From: an uncultured Bacteroides sp.
Lineage (GTDB): Bacteria > Bacteroidota > Bacteroidia > Bacteroidales > Bacteroidaceae
Assembly (NCBI RefSeq): GCF_958445495.1
Contig: NZ_CAUCSQ010000012.1
Location: 45,932 to 109,931 of the forward strand
DNA length: 64,000 nucleotides
Direction: 5' to 3'
In this document: positions 63,824 to 64,000 of the stretch, in pieces
Numbering within the stretch: the stretch's first letter is position 1
Layout of the letters: the number at the start of each line of letters is the position of its first letter
Translations under genes and position numbers: made by a program
The notes under the pieces: model-generated
What the model was told of the DNA's origin: nothing
Databases searched by the model: none
What the model saw: the letters and a program-made list of their open reading frames with translations, nothing else

Positions 63824-64000
63824 CGTTTCATTTTGGATGAGGCGAGACGGGAAGATAGTCGGAAAGCAGTTCCGGTTATCTACGGAATGATATGCCATAT
63901 CGACAAAAGTGTAAAAAATACGCTTGTTTACTTGTTTCTTATATATTTTTAAGGTGAGTTCTATCAATTCAATTTATCCTCTTGTATCAGACAGCAGAAC

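Overview
The window is chromosomal DNA of a gut Bacteroides or a very close relative. The evidence is the SusC/SusD pair, a one-protein hybrid two-component regulator, fimbrillin/FISUMP, DUF4876 and DUF4857 lipoproteins, many lipobox exoglycosidases, and promoters with the Bacteroides -7 element TAnnTTTG instead of sigma70 boxes. I saw no tRNA, rRNA, insertion sequence, phage gene or CRISPR array.

Layout. (1) 1-16961: a polysaccharide utilization locus (PUL) with a GH3 enzyme, a hybrid two-component regulator, SusC, SusD, a GH43-type lipoprotein, a GH35-type galactosidase and a parallel beta-helix protein. The GH3 and SusC promoters carry the same operator: direct copies of ATTRTGCTATT 21 bp apart, ending 20 bp before the -7 box. 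(2) 16979-22381: a LacI-type regulator divergent from aldo/keto reductase, lactonase, fucose-permease-like transporter and Zn-dehydrogenase genes. This gene set and order fit the L-galactose to D-tagaturonate pathway known from Bacteroides vulgatus. (3) 22382-22911: a convergent gap holding seven 14-bp palindromes at a 22-bp period. (4) 22912-31563: a tight six-gene operon (Na+/solute symporter, GT2-GalT-like fusion, SpoIID-like protein, AmpG-like permease, NagX/HGSNAT-like membrane protein, BadF-type sugar kinase), probably for wall amino-sugar salvage. (5) 31801-36031: what looks like the remains of a surface-lipoprotein/metalloprotease locus, with a headless gene, a fimbrillin-like lipoprotein and a large zinc protease. 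(6) 36214-49037: reverse-strand genes for an envelope system: TonB-dependent receptor, DUF4876 lipoprotein, beta-barrel, fimbrillin-FISUMP lipoprotein, then OB-fold-like lipoprotein, PepSY membrane protein, ABC ATPase, permease and DUF4857 protein. (7) 49408-60222: housekeeping genes (asd, cation antiporter, tcdA, lolD-like, HhH protein, NSS transporter, VanZ-like, murF, folP, cdaA). (8) 60398-63742: a GH35-GH43 pair behind its own promoter and a palindromic candidate operator.

How parts fit. Region 1 probably senses and imports a galactose-containing glycan and trims it with exo-acting enzymes. Region 2 may burn L-galactose released from the same or a related glycan. Regions 4 and 6 look like complete but poorly understood pathways. 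The least explained DNA is the 22-bp-period palindrome array at 22701-22847, with a weaker relative at 41667-41746.
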